From: Massilibacteroides sp.
GTDB lineage: Bacteria > Bacteroidota > Bacteroidia > Bacteroidales > Tannerellaceae
Direction: 5' to 3'
DNA length: 45,501 nucleotides
NCBI RefSeq assembly: GCF_028705895.1
Contig: NZ_JAQWCQ010000028.1
Coordinates: 1-45,501, forward strand
Position numbers and translations under genes: made by a program. Below the pieces are notes generated by a model. That model was not told where the DNA came from and did no database searches. It worked only from the letters and a program-made list of their open reading frames with translations. Within the stretch, counting starts at the first letter, position 1; each line of letters starts with the position of its first letter. Below, one piece after another: positions 1-9,498 of this stretch.

Positions 1-108
1 GCCAACCTCTTCGGATTGACAGACGAGGATATCTATGATGCTATTATAAACAGGTCTGAAGAGATCAAGCATGTTTTTGATATTTACAAATTAAAACTGG
101 CAAGTTGA
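1..108 (+). CDS. C-terminal end of an unidentified protein (truncated by the window edge)
   Basis: Frame 1 is open from the first base and ends in TGA at 106-108, giving a 35-residue tail rich in acidic residues and Ile (for example LTDEDIYDAI followed by INRSEEIKH). It lies on the same strand as, and about 150 bp before, the sugar phosphotransferase gene. It could therefore be the last gene of a polysaccharide locus, but that is inference from position only. I do not recognise the family from this fragment, and coding status rests only on the open frame and its amino-acid composition. Confidence 0.5.
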   Translation, partial: ANLFGLTDEDIYDAIINRSEEIKHVFDIYKLKLAS

Positions 109-225
109 ACTTGCGAAACTTAAATTTGTATCTTGAAATGTGCTATTTAAAGATCATATTGGAATTGTCGTATTGTATAACGCTGTTTCTGGACGAGACA
201 CCTGTTCCGATTCAGATAAATTGAT

Positions 226-233
226 TATTTTTG
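226..233 (+). promoter_or_regulatory. Bacteroidetes -7 element for the sugar phosphotransferase gene
   Basis: TATTTTTG fits the Bacteroidetes -7 consensus TAnnTTTG. Transcription would begin near 238-242, so the TTG at 241 would sit almost at the transcript end. This favours the ATG at 256. No clean TTTG -33 element is visible at the usual distance. A second TAAATTTG lies at 121-128 and could be an alternative upstream promoter. Confidence 0.5.
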
Positions 234-255
234 TGTCGTTTTGACCCAAAGAAAC

Positions 256-1653
256 ATGGAGTGGAAAAAAAGGAATAGTTATTTTATTCAATGGTTTATA
301 GGCATGGGGGACTTGATTGTAATCAACCTCATGTTTTTTGTTGTGTATTATTTGCTCGGAGAATCGTATGCCGGTGCAATAACTCCTGCTATGCGAGAAG
401 TTGTATTGTTGCTAAATTTCTGCTATTTTTTCTCCTTGTATTTCGTGCCGATGCAATTGCACATGTCGGTTGTGTTTATTGATAAGATCGTACAACGTGC
501 ATTTCTGATGGTTACCTTTTTTATATTCTTCTTTGCTACCTGTCTGACTTTTCTGAATATTGGTGATCTACTTGCAACTTTTCTTATTGTCTATTATATA
601 GCAACTGTTATTGTCTTTTCCTTTTGGCGCGTTTTAGTCCGTATTTGTTTGAAAGCGTATCGTAAGAAAGGCTTTAATTCTAAAAAAATTATAATTGTCG
701 GTGCAGGGAAAAACGGTATGGAAATCTATAAAGTCATGAAGAACGATTTGACGTATGGATTTCGTATTATGGGATTTTTTGATGATAACATATCGTTGAG
801 ACATGTATTGCCTAATTACTTAGGTTTGACCAATGAGGTTGAAACTTATGTGTTAGAAAACGAAATTGATGAAATTTACTATACTTTGCCCGGAACACAG
901 GATGAAAAACTGTTGAGAATGCTGAATTTTTCGGAGAAAAATATGATACGTTTCTATATTATACCTGAGTTTTATAGAAATGTAAAGAAAAGTTTAGTAA
1001 TGGAAGTTATTGAATCTATCCCCTTGCTTTCGGTGAGGCGCGAACCATTACAGGCTACCTATAATCGTGTATTAAAACGTTCATTTGATATTGTTTTTTC
1101 TTTAGGAGTAATCGTTTTTGTTTTTCCTGTTTTGTATATGATTGTGGGAATAATGATAAAGCTTTCTTCTAAAGGACCTATTATATTTAAGCAAAGACGA
1201 ACCGGACTGTATGGGCATGAGTTTGAATGTTATAAATTTCGAACAATGCGTGTGAACGTAGAGGCTGATGAAAAGCAGGCTGAAAAAAATGACCCAAGAA
1301 CAACGAAAGTAGGAAATTTCCTTCGACGAACAAATCTGGATGAATTCCCTCAATTTTTCAATGTGCTTTATGGAGACATGTCGGTTGTTGGTCCGCGTCC
1401 GCATATGTTGAAACATACAGAACTTTATTCTGCAATAATAGATAAATACATGGTTCGTCACTTAGCAAAACCAGGAGTGACGGGCTGGGCGCAAGTCACC
1501 GGTTACCGTGGGGAGACAAAGACTCTGGAACAAATGGAAGGACGAGTGAGAAGGGACGTGTGGTATATTGAAAATTGGTCGTTCTTTTTGGATTTGAAGA
1601 TTATTGTTGTCACCGTTATTAATATGTTTAAAGGAGAAAAGAACGCTTATTAA
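256..1653 (+). CDS. Undecaprenyl-phosphate sugar phosphotransferase (WbaP/WcaJ type)
   Basis: This is a membrane enzyme that moves a sugar-1-phosphate from a nucleotide sugar to undecaprenyl phosphate, the first step of capsule, exopolysaccharide or O-antigen unit synthesis. The first 130 or so residues hold four to five hydrophobic helices. A Rossmann-like domain follows, with the glycine-rich stretch IIIVGAGKNGMEI. The C-terminal bacterial sugar transferase domain begins near NRVLKRSFDIVFS and includes GPIIFKQRRTGL, YKFRTMR, RRTNLDEFPQFFNVL, GDMSVVGPRPH and KPGVTGWAQV. This full domain set and about 465 residues are normal for the family. I chose ATG 256 because a TTG at 241 lies on the predicted transcription start. 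The exact sugar (glucose, galactose or an N-acetyl sugar) cannot be read from the sequence. With only a partial gene upstream, it probably closes or stands at the edge of a polysaccharide locus. Confidence 0.93.
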   Translation: MEWKKRNSYFIQWFIGMGDLIVINLMFFVVYYLLGESYAGAITPAMREVVLLLNFCYFFSLYFVPMQLHMSVVFIDKIVQRAFLMVTFFIFFFATCLTFLNIGDLLATFLIVYYIATVIVFSFWRVLVRICLKAYRKKGFNSKKIIIVGAGKNGMEIYKVMKNDLTYGFRIMGFFDDNISLRHVLPNYLGLTNEVETYVLENEIDEIYYTLPGTQDEKLLRMLNFSEKNMIRFYIIPEFYRNVKKSLVMEVIESIPLLSVRREPLQATYNRVLKRSFDIVFSLGVIVFVFPVLYMIVGIMIKLSSKGPIIFKQRRTGLYGHEFECYKFRTMRVNVEADEKQAEKNDPRTTKVGNFLRRTNLDEFPQFFNVLYGDMSVVGPRPHMLKHTELYSAIIDKYMVRHLAKPGVTGWAQVTGYRGETKTLEQMEGRVRRDVWYIENWSFFLDLKIIVVTVINMFKGEKNAY

Positions 1654-1707
1654 CGCTGTTTTCTGCACACATTCTCTTCTTTTGTGTAGATGAGAGATAA
1701 TTAATTG

Positions 1708-1715
1708 TATATTTG
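1708..1715 (+). promoter_or_regulatory. -7 element for ruvX-def
   Basis: TATATTTG matches TAnnTTTG exactly and ends 8 bases before the ruvX ATG, implying a very short leader. A TTTG at 1681-1684 could be the -33 element, but the 23-base spacer is somewhat long. Confidence 0.5.
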
Positions 1716-1723
1716 TACCCGTT

Positions 1724-2152
1724 ATGGGAAGGATTTTAGCCATAGATTATGGACGTAAACGAACAGGTATTGCTGTGACTGATACTATGCAGATGATTGC
1801 AAATGGGTTGACTACGTTGCCCAGTGCTGAACTTGGATCATTCCTGTCGGATTATATAAAGAAAGAACCTGTCGAATTATTTGTTTTAGGACTTCCGAAG
1901 CAGATGAATAATCAACCATCTGAAAATATGAAATATGTTGAACAATTTGCGAAGAAGTTAAAACAACTTTTTCCAACGATTCCTGTTGAGTTTTATGACG
2001 AGAGGTTCACTTCCGTGCTTGCTCATAAGGCGATGCTTGAAGGAGGCTTGAAAAAACAAAAAAGGCAGGATAAGGCTCTTGTTGATGAAATAAGCGCCGT
2101 TATAATTCTTCAATCGTATTTAGAAAGTAAAAAATATCAATATAAACTATGA
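1724..2152 (+). CDS. ruvX: YqgF/RuvX family putative Holliday junction resolvase
   Basis: A 142-residue RNase H-fold protein of the YqgF family. It is annotated as a pre-16S rRNA 5'-end nuclease or Holliday junction resolvase, and the rRNA maturation role is the better supported one in E. coli. The N-terminus has the typical [17 protein letters not shown] motif, with the first catalytic Asp. The central [10 protein letters not shown] and the YDERFTS motif carry further acidic residues, and the C-terminal [14 protein letters not shown] motif supplies another Asp. Length is normal for the family. The stop codon overlaps the def start by four bases (ATGA at 2149-2152), so the two genes are almost certainly translated together. 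Confidence 0.93.
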   Translation: MGRILAIDYGRKRTGIAVTDTMQMIANGLTTLPSAELGSFLSDYIKKEPVELFVLGLPKQMNNQPSENMKYVEQFAKKLKQLFPTIPVEFYDERFTSVLAHKAMLEGGLKKQKRQDKALVDEISAVIILQSYLESKKYQYKL

Positions 2153-2706
2153 TTTTACCAATATATCTATATGGCCAGCCGGTCTTAAGGGAAGAAACAA
2201 AAGACGTTCCTGTTGACTATCCGAATTTAAAAGAATTAGTCGCAAATATGTTCGAAACAATGTATAATGCTGATGGGGTAGGTCTGGCTGCACCGCAGAT
2301 TGGATTGTCGCTTCGTTTACTTGTTATTGATGCCGATGTCTTATCAGACGATTTTCCGGAATGCAAAGGTTTTAAACGAGCAATGGTGAATCCTTGTATT
2401 GTAGAACGAAGTGATGAGACGGTGGCAATGGAAGAAGGGTGTCTGAGTTTTCCCGGTGTGCATGAAAAAGTATCCCGGGCAAAAATAATTCGTGTAACCT
2501 ATTCAGATGAAAATGGGACTTCGCACGAAGAAGAATTAGACGGCTTTACTGCACGTGTAGTGCAACATGAATGCGAACACTTGGCCGGGGGCGTTTTTAT
2601 AGATAATATCTCTCCGATACGGAAGCAATTAAACAAAGGCAGACTAAATAATATAATAAAAGGTACAGCTCGTTGTTCATACAGAACAAAGGCTGTAGGA
2701 AAATAA
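2149..2706 (+). CDS. def: Peptide deformylase
   Basis: This enzyme removes the N-formyl group from nascent proteins and is a metal enzyme (Fe2+ in vivo) in the cytoplasm. All three family motifs are present: [19 protein letters not shown] with the metal-binding Cys, and [12 protein letters not shown] with the HExxH metal site. The last motif has Glu where many deformylases have Asp (QHExDHL), a conservative change. At 185 residues it is of normal length for a Bacteroidetes deformylase. It is translationally coupled to ruvX through the 4-base overlap and is followed after 22 bases by the carboxyltransferase gene. Confidence 0.96.
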   Translation: MILPIYLYGQPVLREETKDVPVDYPNLKELVANMFETMYNADGVGLAAPQIGLSLRLLVIDADVLSDDFPECKGFKRAMVNPCIVERSDETVAMEEGCLSFPGVHEKVSRAKIIRVTYSDENGTSHEEELDGFTARVVQHECEHLAGGVFIDNISPIRKQLNKGRLNNIIKGTARCSYRTKAVGK

Positions 2707-2728
2707 TCAACTAATTAAATCAATCGTT

Positions 2729-4276
2729 ATGACAGATTTAAGCAAAAACATTCAAGAACTGAGAAAGAAAAAAGAGGTTCTGAAGAAAGGTGGGGGCGAT
2801 GCCGCTATCGAAAAACAAATAGCCATGGGAAAACTAACTGCCCGTGACCGAATTCTTTCTTTGGTTGACAAAGATTCTTTTCAGGAATTTGATATGTTTG
2901 TTAAACATGACGGCCGCGATTTCGGGTTGGATAAAAAAGACTTCCCTGGTGACGGTGTGATCACAGGTACAGGTACTATCTATGGTGCTCCTGTCTGTAT
3001 TTATGCGCAAGACTTTACGGTAGCTGGTGGCTCTTTGGGGTTGCAACATGCCCGTAAGATTACCAAAATCATGGATCACGCATTAAAAATGAAATGCCCT
3101 GTAATTGGTATTAACGACTCGGGCGGAGCACGTATTCAGGAAGGTGTAGGTGCACTTGCCGGATATGGCGAAATTTTCTATCGCAATACAATTGCATCCG
3201 GAGTTATTCCTCAGATTTCATTAATACTTGGACCTTGTGCAGGAGGTGCTGTTTATTCTCCGGCTTTGACTGATTTCGTTTTTGTTGTTGAGAATATTTC
3301 AAAAATGTTTATCACAGGCCCGAATGTGATTAAAACTGTTTTAGGTGAAGATGTTTCGATGGAAGAATTAGGCGGAGCCCGTGTTCATGCAGAGATAACC
3401 GGTAATGCCCATTTTTATGCTAAATCAGAGCAGGAATGTTTCGGTCAGATCAAAGAGCTGATCAGCTTGATTCCCGCAAATAATTCGGCTAAGCCAATAA
3501 TTGTAGAAAAAAAGAATCCTGCTACAAACTTAAATATAGAAGACGTTGTTCCGTCTGATCCCAAACAGCCTTATGATGTGCGTGATGTAATCAAATGCAT
3601 TGCAGACGATTCTAAATTTTTAGAAGTACAAGAACTTTGGGCTGCTAATATTGTGATTGGTTTTGGACGTATTGGAGGAGAAACAGTTGGTTTTGTTGCC
3701 AACCAGGCGATGGTCTTAGCAGGAGTACTTGACTGTGATAGCGCAGATAAGGCCGCTCGTTTTATTCGTTTTTGCGACTCATTCAATATTCCTATTATTA
3801 CTTTGGAAGATATGCCGGGTTATTTACCGGGTATAGATCAGGAACATGCCGGAGTTATTCGTCATGGAGCTAAAGTGCTTTATGCTTATTCTGAAGCTAC
3901 AGTACCTAAGATTACGATCATTCTTCGTAAAGCTTATGGTGGTGGATATATAGCGATGAACTCCCGCCATTTAGGCGCTGATTTTGTGTTTGCATGGCCA
4001 AGTGCGGAAATTGCCGTAATGGGACCGGAAGGTGCTGCCAATATTATTTTCCGTAAGGAAATTGAAGAGGCGGAAGATAAAAACGCAATGCGTGAAGAAA
4101 AGGTGAAAGAATACATCGAGAAATTCGCGAATCCATACGTGGCTGCTTCAAAAGGATTTATAGACTCTGTTATCGAGCCTAAAGAAACTCGTGCGTTATT
4201 ATTGCATGCCTTGAAACTTTCTATTCTGAAGGAAGAATACAGACCTAAAAAGAAACATGGACTTCCTCCATTTTAA
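2729..4276 (+). CDS. Acyl-CoA carboxylase carboxyltransferase subunit (propionyl-CoA carboxylase beta / methylmalonyl-CoA decarboxylase alpha type)
   Basis: A 515-residue, two-domain crotonase-fold carboxyltransferase. It moves CO2 between carboxybiotin and an acyl-CoA, either making methylmalonyl-CoA from propionyl-CoA or running in reverse in the decarboxylase. The N-terminal half has TARDRILSLVD, the acyl-CoA region GGSLGLQHARKI and the oxyanion motifs NDSGGARIQEGV and GPCAGGAVYSPAL. The C-terminal half has EDMPGYLPGIDQEHAGVIRHGAK and KAYGGGYIAMNSRHLGADF, typical of the biotin-binding half. The C-terminus KKHGLPPF resembles the KKHGNIPL ending of propionyl-CoA enzymes. The biotin carrier follows after 20 bases. 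No biotin carboxylase or membrane decarboxylase subunit is nearby, so whether it works as carboxylase or decarboxylase is open. Gut Bacteroidales use this chemistry in propionate formation. Confidence 0.9.
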   Translation: MTDLSKNIQELRKKKEVLKKGGGDAAIEKQIAMGKLTARDRILSLVDKDSFQEFDMFVKHDGRDFGLDKKDFPGDGVITGTGTIYGAPVCIYAQDFTVAGGSLGLQHARKITKIMDHALKMKCPVIGINDSGGARIQEGVGALAGYGEIFYRNTIASGVIPQISLILGPCAGGAVYSPALTDFVFVVENISKMFITGPNVIKTVLGEDVSMEELGGARVHAEITGNAHFYAKSEQECFGQIKELISLIPANNSAKPIIVEKKNPATNLNIEDVVPSDPKQPYDVRDVIKCIADDSKFLEVQELWAANIVIGFGRIGGETVGFVANQAMVLAGVLDCDSADKAARFIRFCDSFNIPIITLEDMPGYLPGIDQEHAGVIRHGAKVLYAYSEATVPKITIILRKAYGGGYIAMNSRHLGADFVFAWPSAEIAVMGPEGAANIIFRKEIEEAEDKNAMREEKVKEYIEKFANPYVAASKGFIDSVIEPKETRALLLHALKLSILKEEYRPKKKHGLPPF

Positions 4277-4296
4277 ATCTGTAATAACGAAGAAAA

Positions 4297-4623
4297 ATGG
4301 AAACGAAGAAAATAGAATATGTTGATTTTGTCGTTACTGCACGTAAATACAAAACAACGCTGACAAAGAAATATCTTGATCGGAAGCCGTGGCAACCAGT
4401 GCAACCCGGAGATGTGAATTCTCACCTGCCGGGTACGATAGTGGAAATCATGGTGAAAGAAGGTGATCATGTAGAAAAGGGGCAATTATTATGCATTCAT
4501 GAAGCTATGAAGATGCTAAATAGAATTGTGGCTCCTTTTGCAGGAATTGTAACTCAGGTAAATGTGAAAATTGGTGATAAAATAGCAAAAAATCATTTGA
4601 TGATGAAAATTGAAGCAAGATAA
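4297..4623 (+). CDS. Biotin carboxyl carrier protein (biotinyl domain)
   Basis: A 108-residue protein. The last 75 residues form a biotinyl/lipoyl attachment domain with HEAMKMLNRI, where the Lys of AMKM is the biotinylation site. The flanking glycines (GTIVEIMVKEGDHVEKGQ, FAGIVTQVNVKIGDKI) mark the two beta-hammerhead repeats. The first 35 residues are basic and contain TARKYKTTLTKKYLDRKPW; they lack the Pro/Ala-rich linker of the larger carriers and may dock onto the transferase. It directly follows the carboxyltransferase gene and surely serves it. Length is at the short end for carriers of this type. Confidence 0.92.
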   Translation: METKKIEYVDFVVTARKYKTTLTKKYLDRKPWQPVQPGDVNSHLPGTIVEIMVKEGDHVEKGQLLCIHEAMKMLNRIVAPFAGIVTQVNVKIGDKIAKNHLMMKIEAR

Positions 4624-4635
4624 GATAAAATCTCT

Positions 4636-4643
4636 TATTTTTG
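4636..4643 (+). promoter_or_regulatory. -7 element for the TPR protein gene
   Basis: TATTTTTG fits TAnnTTTG and lies 20 bases before the ATG at 4664. It suggests the TPR gene has its own transcript as well as possible readthrough from the carboxylase genes. An ATG at 4651 is out of frame with the TPR protein. Confidence 0.5.
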
Positions 4644-4663
4644 CCTTTCAATGAATAAAGCAA

Positions 4664-6766
4664 ATGGTAAGGAAGGCAATACTCTCAATTTCACTTTTGA
4701 TATTTTCACTTTTGGCTTTTGCTCAGATTAATACGGACAGAGTATTAACAATCGGACGTAACGCTTTGTATTTTGAAGATTACGTTCTCTCTATCCAGTA
4801 TTTCAATCAGGTAATAAGATCAAAGCCCTGGATGGCAGAACCGTACTTCTATCGTGCGGTAGCAAAAGTGAATCTGGATGACTTTAAGGGGGCCGAAGAA
4901 GACTGTGATTTATGTCTTCAGCGGAACCCCTTTTTAGTACAGGCCTATTATGCCCGGGGGATAGCTCGTCAGAGTCAGGAAAATTATAGCGGAGCCATAA
5001 CTGATTATGAGAAGGGACTCGAATTTAAACCGGGAGACAGGCAGATGTTGTCAAATATGGCTGTCGCTTATATCCAGAAGAAAGATTACGATGGAGCTGA
5101 GAAAGTCTTTGACGATATGATGAAAGCGTATCCCAAATACGCTATGGGGTATATGACACGCGGAGCAATGTATCTGGAAAAAGGAGATACGATCAAGGCA
5201 CTTGAAGACTACAATAAATCAATAGAGATAGACCCTTACTATGCCTCTTCTTATGGTAATAGAGCATTAGTTTATTATCAGATGGATAAATTTGACGAGG
5301 CGCTGGCGGATTTAAATGAAGCCCTTCGTCTTAACACGCGTGAAAGCGGATATTACATTAATCGTGGGTTAGTGCGTTATCAGATGAAAGACCTGCGTGG
5401 AGCGATGGCAGATTATGATCAGGTTATCTCAATGGATAGTAATAATCTGATTGCTCGTTTTAACCGTGGACTGCTGCGGGCGCAGGTGGGTGATAACAAC
5501 CGTGCAATAGAGGATTTTGATGTTGTGTTGAGTCTGGAGCCCGATAATTACATCGCTTATTATAACAGGGCATTGTTGAGGTTTGAAACAGGAGATTATT
5601 ACGGATCAATAGCTGATTTTGATGTTGTGTTGGAGCAATATCCTAATTTTATAGCAGGCTATTATAGTCGGGCGGAGGCAAAACGGAAAATTCGTGATTT
5701 AGCGGGTGCAGATAGAGATGTTTGGACTGCTTACAAAAAAGAAGAAGGTAACGATAAGCCATCTGTTGCATCTACATCAACGAATACTTCTTCTAAAGAT
5801 AGTTCGGCAGATAATAAAGAGAGCACGCGCGAAAAATCCGACAAGAATATCAATAAATTTAATCGTCTCGTTGTGTATGATAAAGAAGAAGAACGTAAAA
5901 GTAAATATCAGAGCGAGGTGCGAGGGCGTGTACAAGACAAAAATGTCCGTGTTGATATTGAACCGCAATTCGTGTTGACATATTATGAAAAACCTGATCC
6001 GGTAAAGAATCTGGTGTATTATAATAAAATAGTTGAGGATTATAATAGTAAGAAGCTTTTGCCCATGTTTCTTACCATCACAAATCAAGAGGCGGCATTG
6101 AATGAAGATCAGGTGTCTCAACATTTTACCTCAATCAATAACTTTTCAGCAAAAATAGATGCCAATCCAACTGATGCAAACCTATATTTTGGCCGGGCAT
6201 TAGATTATATGTTAGTGCAGGATTTCATGGAGGCAATTAAAGACTACGATAAAGTGGTGACATTAGACCCCTCTTTTGTAATGGCTTATTTTAATCGAGC
6301 TATAGTACGCTATAAACAGTTAGAATATGATTTGTCCCATGATTCGAATCAGGATGATCTGTCTATGATCGATAAACAGCTAAGTGTAGGAACTAAAGGC
6401 AACCAGAATTTACCGCAGACAAGCCAGCAAAACCTACAGGCAGGGTTTAAAGATAACAAACGAGCCTATGAGCATGAAATGATAGTGCGAGATTACGACA
6501 TGGTGATTAAGCTTAACCCGGATTTTATTTATGCGTACTTTAACAGAGGGAATTTGCGTTGCTCGCAAAAAGACTTCAGAGCGGCTATTCAGGATTACAC
6601 AACAGCTATAACCAAAGATCCCGAATTTGCTGAAGCCTATTTTAATAGAGGATTAGCCCGACTTTCTTTAGGGGATACAAATCGAGGTATAGCCGATTTA
6701 AGTAAAGCCGGGGAATTAGGTATCATCAATGCGTATAATATTATTAAACGAATGACGAACAACTGA
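4664..6766 (+). CDS. Exported tetratricopeptide-repeat protein
   Basis: A 700-residue protein with a Sec signal peptide (about residues 1-20, ending LLAFAQ). There are two TPR blocks. The first, roughly residues 25-355, holds about nine repeats with the signatures YYARGIAR, GNRALVYYQMDKFDEAL, NRGLVRYQMKDLRGAM and NRALLRFETGDYYGSI. The second, roughly residues 490-690, has further repeats including AYFNRGNLRCSQKDFRAAI. Between them lies a long Ser/Thr/Lys/Glu-rich segment (about 360-480), probably a flexible linker. TPR arrays bind other proteins, so a scaffold role in the periplasm is likely, but the partner is unknown. Its place just before the thrS operon may reflect lineage gene order rather than shared function. 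No enzymatic domain is visible. Confidence 0.88.
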   Translation: MVRKAILSISLLIFSLLAFAQINTDRVLTIGRNALYFEDYVLSIQYFNQVIRSKPWMAEPYFYRAVAKVNLDDFKGAEEDCDLCLQRNPFLVQAYYARGIARQSQENYSGAITDYEKGLEFKPGDRQMLSNMAVAYIQKKDYDGAEKVFDDMMKAYPKYAMGYMTRGAMYLEKGDTIKALEDYNKSIEIDPYYASSYGNRALVYYQMDKFDEALADLNEALRLNTRESGYYINRGLVRYQMKDLRGAMADYDQVISMDSNNLIARFNRGLLRAQVGDNNRAIEDFDVVLSLEPDNYIAYYNRALLRFETGDYYGSIADFDVVLEQYPNFIAGYYSRAEAKRKIRDLAGADRDVWTAYKKEEGNDKPSVASTSTNTSSKDSSADNKESTREKSDKNINKFNRLVVYDKEEERKSKYQSEVRGRVQDKNVRVDIEPQFVLTYYEKPDPVKNLVYYNKIVEDYNSKKLLPMFLTITNQEAALNEDQVSQHFTSINNFSAKIDANPTDANLYFGRALDYMLVQDFMEAIKDYDKVVTLDPSFVMAYFNRAIVRYKQLEYDLSHDSNQDDLSMIDKQLSVGTKGNQNLPQTSQQNLQAGFKDNKRAYEHEMIVRDYDMVIKLNPDFIYAYFNRGNLRCSQKDFRAAIQDYTTAITKDPEFAEAYFNRGLARLSLGDTNRGIADLSKAGELGIINAYNIIKRMTNN

Positions 6767-6783
6767 TTTTTTTAGCTTAAAAC

Positions 6784-6814
6784 TCTGTATATTACATAAA
6801 GAATCGTAAATTTG
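6784..6814 (+). promoter_or_regulatory. Promoter of the thrS-infC-rpmI-rplT operon
   Basis: A -7 element TAAATTTG at 6807-6814 matches TAnnTTTG. TCTG at 6784-6787, one mismatch from the TTTG -33 element, sits 19 bases upstream. The implied leader to the thrS ATG is about 30 bases, too short for a T-box or other large riboswitch. Confidence 0.6.
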
Positions 6815-6848
6815 CACCTTGAATTTAAGTAAATTAGTGAAATAAGAT

Positions 6849-8804
6849 ATGATTAAAATAACATTTCCGGATAATTCCGTAAGAGAATATGCTGCTGGAA
6901 CAACTTCGATGCAAATTGCTGAAAGTATTAGTTCCCGTTTAGCGCAGGATGTTTTGGCAGCAAGTGTGAATGGTGAAATTTGGGATCTTACCCGTCCTAT
7001 CACGCAGGATGCTACGGTAAAATTATACAAATGGGAAGATGAAGAGGGAAAACATGCGTTTTGGCATTCAAGTGCTCACTTGATGGCTGAGGCACTGCAG
7101 ATTCTTTATCCCGGTGTAAAATTCGGAATTGGACCGGCTATAGAAAATGGATTTTATTATGATGTTGATCCGGGAGAAGGAGTAACAATAAAGGAAGGCG
7201 ATTTTCCTGCCATTGAAGCTAAGATGTTGGAATTAGTGGCTAACAAGGAAGAGATCAGACGTCAGGAGATTTCTAAGGCTGACGCTATGAAAATGTTTGG
7301 TGATAGGGGAGAGGTTTATAAAACAGAACTTATCAGCGAGCTGGAGGATGGGAAAATCACGACATATACGCAAGGAGAGTTTACGGATTTGTGCCGTGGC
7401 CCTCATCTTCCTAATACTTCTTACCTGAAGGCCGTTAAAATATTGAGCGTTGCCGGAGCATACTGGCGTGGAGATGAAAAAAGAAAACAGTTAGTTCGCC
7501 TTTATGGTATTACTTTCCCTAAAAAGAAAATGCTGGATGAATATCTGGTCTTATTAGAGGAAGCTAAAAAGAGAGACCACCGTAAGATTGGTAAAGAACT
7601 GGAATTGTTTACATTCTCTACTGCTGTTGGTGCCGGATTACCTCTTTGGTTACCAAGAGGAACGCAGCTAAGGTTAAAATTAGAAGATTTCCTGAAAAGA
7701 ATTCAGAAGAAATATGGTTATCAGCAAGTGATAACTCCGCATATCGGAGCAAAACAGCTTTATGTAACATCCGGTCATTATGCTAAATATGGTAAGGATT
7801 CGTTTCAGCCGATTCATACGCCACAAGAAGGGGAAGAGTTCTTATTGAAACCAATGAACTGTCCTCATCACTGTGAGATATATAAAGCATTCCCGCGTTC
7901 ATACAAAGATCTTCCTGTCCGTTTTGCGGAATTTGGCACGGTGTATCGTTATGAACAAAGTGGAGAGTTGCACGGGTTGACAAGGGTACGTGGCTTTACG
8001 CAGGATGATGCGCACTTGTTTTGCCGCCCCGATCAACTAAAGAATGAGTTCCTTAAAGTAATGGATATTATTTTTATCATATTTAAGGCTCTGGATTTTG
8101 AAAATTTTGAAGCTCAGATATCATTGAGAGATCCCAATAATAAAGAAAAATATATTGGCTCGGATGAGAACTGGGATAAGGCGGAGCAGGCAATTGTCGA
8201 AGCATGCCAGGAGAAAGGTCTTAAAGCGCGCATAGAATTGGGCGAGGCCGCCTTCTATGGTCCTAAACTGGATTTTATGGTTAAGGATGCACTCGGAAGA
8301 AGATGGCAGTTAGGTACAATTCAGGTGGACTATAATCTGCCGGAACGTTTTGAGTTGGAATACACGGGAGAGGATAATAAGAAACATCGTCCCGTAATGA
8401 TTCATCGTGCTCCGTTTGGTTCTATGGAACGTTTTGTCGCAGTGCTTATTGAACATACAGGAGGTAAATTTCCTCTTTGGCTGACTCCGGATCAGGTATG
8501 TATTTTACCCGTTAGTGAGAAATTCAATGACTATGCATGGGAAGTTGCTAAAGTTTTAGGAGAGCAGGATATACGTGTTCTTGTAGATGACAGAAACGAA
8601 AAAGTAGGCCGTAAGATTCGTGATAATGAATTAAAACGAATACCCTTTATGCTGATAGTCGGTGAGAAAGAAGCCGAAAAAGGAGAAGTTTCTGTAAGAA
8701 AACAGGGTGAAGGTGATAAAGGTTCGATGGAAATTGCTACCTTTGCAGCTCTTTTGAGTGAAGAAGTGGAAAATATGATGAATCGTTGGCAAAATACAAA
8801 TTAA
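6849..8804 (+). CDS. thrS: Threonyl-tRNA synthetase
   Basis: Class II aminoacyl-tRNA synthetase that charges tRNA-Thr. All expected domains appear in order: an N-terminal TGS domain (about residues 1-60), the editing/SAD domain with [11 protein letters not shown] and the late Cys/His pair in [10 protein letters not shown], and the catalytic core. The core has [10 protein letters not shown] (zinc-binding Cys), [26 protein letters not shown] split across motif 2, and [18 protein letters not shown] as motif 3. A C-terminal anticodon-binding domain contains [18 protein letters not shown]. At 651 residues it is full length. It leads the classic thrS-infC-rpmI-rplT translation operon, with infC starting 28 bases after its stop. 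Confidence 0.98.
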   Translation: MIKITFPDNSVREYAAGTTSMQIAESISSRLAQDVLAASVNGEIWDLTRPITQDATVKLYKWEDEEGKHAFWHSSAHLMAEALQILYPGVKFGIGPAIENGFYYDVDPGEGVTIKEGDFPAIEAKMLELVANKEEIRRQEISKADAMKMFGDRGEVYKTELISELEDGKITTYTQGEFTDLCRGPHLPNTSYLKAVKILSVAGAYWRGDEKRKQLVRLYGITFPKKKMLDEYLVLLEEAKKRDHRKIGKELELFTFSTAVGAGLPLWLPRGTQLRLKLEDFLKRIQKKYGYQQVITPHIGAKQLYVTSGHYAKYGKDSFQPIHTPQEGEEFLLKPMNCPHHCEIYKAFPRSYKDLPVRFAEFGTVYRYEQSGELHGLTRVRGFTQDDAHLFCRPDQLKNEFLKVMDIIFIIFKALDFENFEAQISLRDPNNKEKYIGSDENWDKAEQAIVEACQEKGLKARIELGEAAFYGPKLDFMVKDALGRRWQLGTIQVDYNLPERFELEYTGEDNKKHRPVMIHRAPFGSMERFVAVLIEHTGGKFPLWLTPDQVCILPVSEKFNDYAWEVAKVLGEQDIRVLVDDRNEKVGRKIRDNELKRIPFMLIVGEKEAEKGEVSVRKQGEGDKGSMEIATFAALLSEEVENMMNRWQNTN

Positions 8805-8832
8805 ATATATAGAGGAGAATAAAGCTTTTTGA

Positions 8833-9444
8833 ATGAAGAATGATAGCCTAAAAGATCAGTACAGAATAAACGAGCGAATAAAAGTTCGTGAAGTTCGCTT
8901 GGTAGGTGATAATGTGGAAAATGGAGTTTTTCCAATCTCGCAAGCGTTGAAAATAGCGGAAGATTTAGACCTTGACTTGGTTGAAATTTCGCCAAATGCT
9001 GTACCCCCTGTTTGTAGAGTAACCGATTATCAGAAATTCCTTTATCAACAAAAGAAACGACAGAAAGAGCAAAAGGCTAAATCTGTTAAAGTAATTGTTA
9101 AAGAAATACGTTTTGGACCTCAAACGGACGACCATGATTACAATTTTAAATTGAAACATGCAAAAAGTTTTCTGGAAGAAGGAGCAAAAGTTAAAGCTTA
9201 CGTGTTTTTTAAAGGACGTTCTATCTTGTTTAAAGAACAAGGTGAGGTTTTACTACTACGTTTTGCTAATGATTTGGAAGATTATGGGAAGGTGGAGCAA
9301 TTGCCAGTCTTAGAAGGTAAAAGGATGATTATAATGTTATCTCCCAAAAAAGCTTCTGTACCCTCTGCTAAGCCTGTTAAGAAGGTTGTAGCACCTCCTG
9401 TTCAGAAGAAAACGGAAGAAAAAGAAAATAAAGATAAAGAATAA
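8833..9444 (+). CDS. infC: Translation initiation factor IF-3
   Basis: Binds the 30S subunit, keeps the subunits apart and checks start-codon pairing. The N-terminal domain shows [23 protein letters not shown] (split by a linker) and [24 protein letters not shown]. The C-terminal domain has [34 protein letters not shown]. The protein ends in a lysine-rich tail of about 30 residues beyond the usual IF-3 end, with KPVKKVV and many Lys/Glu; such tails are common in Bacteroidetes. Unlike enterobacterial infC, which starts with the rare AUU, this gene starts with a plain ATG. A purine-rich GAGGAG lies about 15 bases before it. Confidence 0.97.
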   Translation: MKNDSLKDQYRINERIKVREVRLVGDNVENGVFPISQALKIAEDLDLDLVEISPNAVPPVCRVTDYQKFLYQQKKRQKEQKAKSVKVIVKEIRFGPQTDDHDYNFKLKHAKSFLEEGAKVKAYVFFKGRSILFKEQGEVLLLRFANDLEDYGKVEQLPVLEGKRMIIMLSPKKASVPSAKPVKKVVAPPVQKKTEEKENKDKE

Positions 9445-9498
9445 GATCAACCTGAAAAGGTTTGATATATGATGTATAATAATTAAATAAATTGGAAA

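Noticed and set aside
5706-6124. Open frames on both strands inside the TPR gene linker
   Set aside because: They are shadows in the A-rich, low-complexity linker and have no supporting features.
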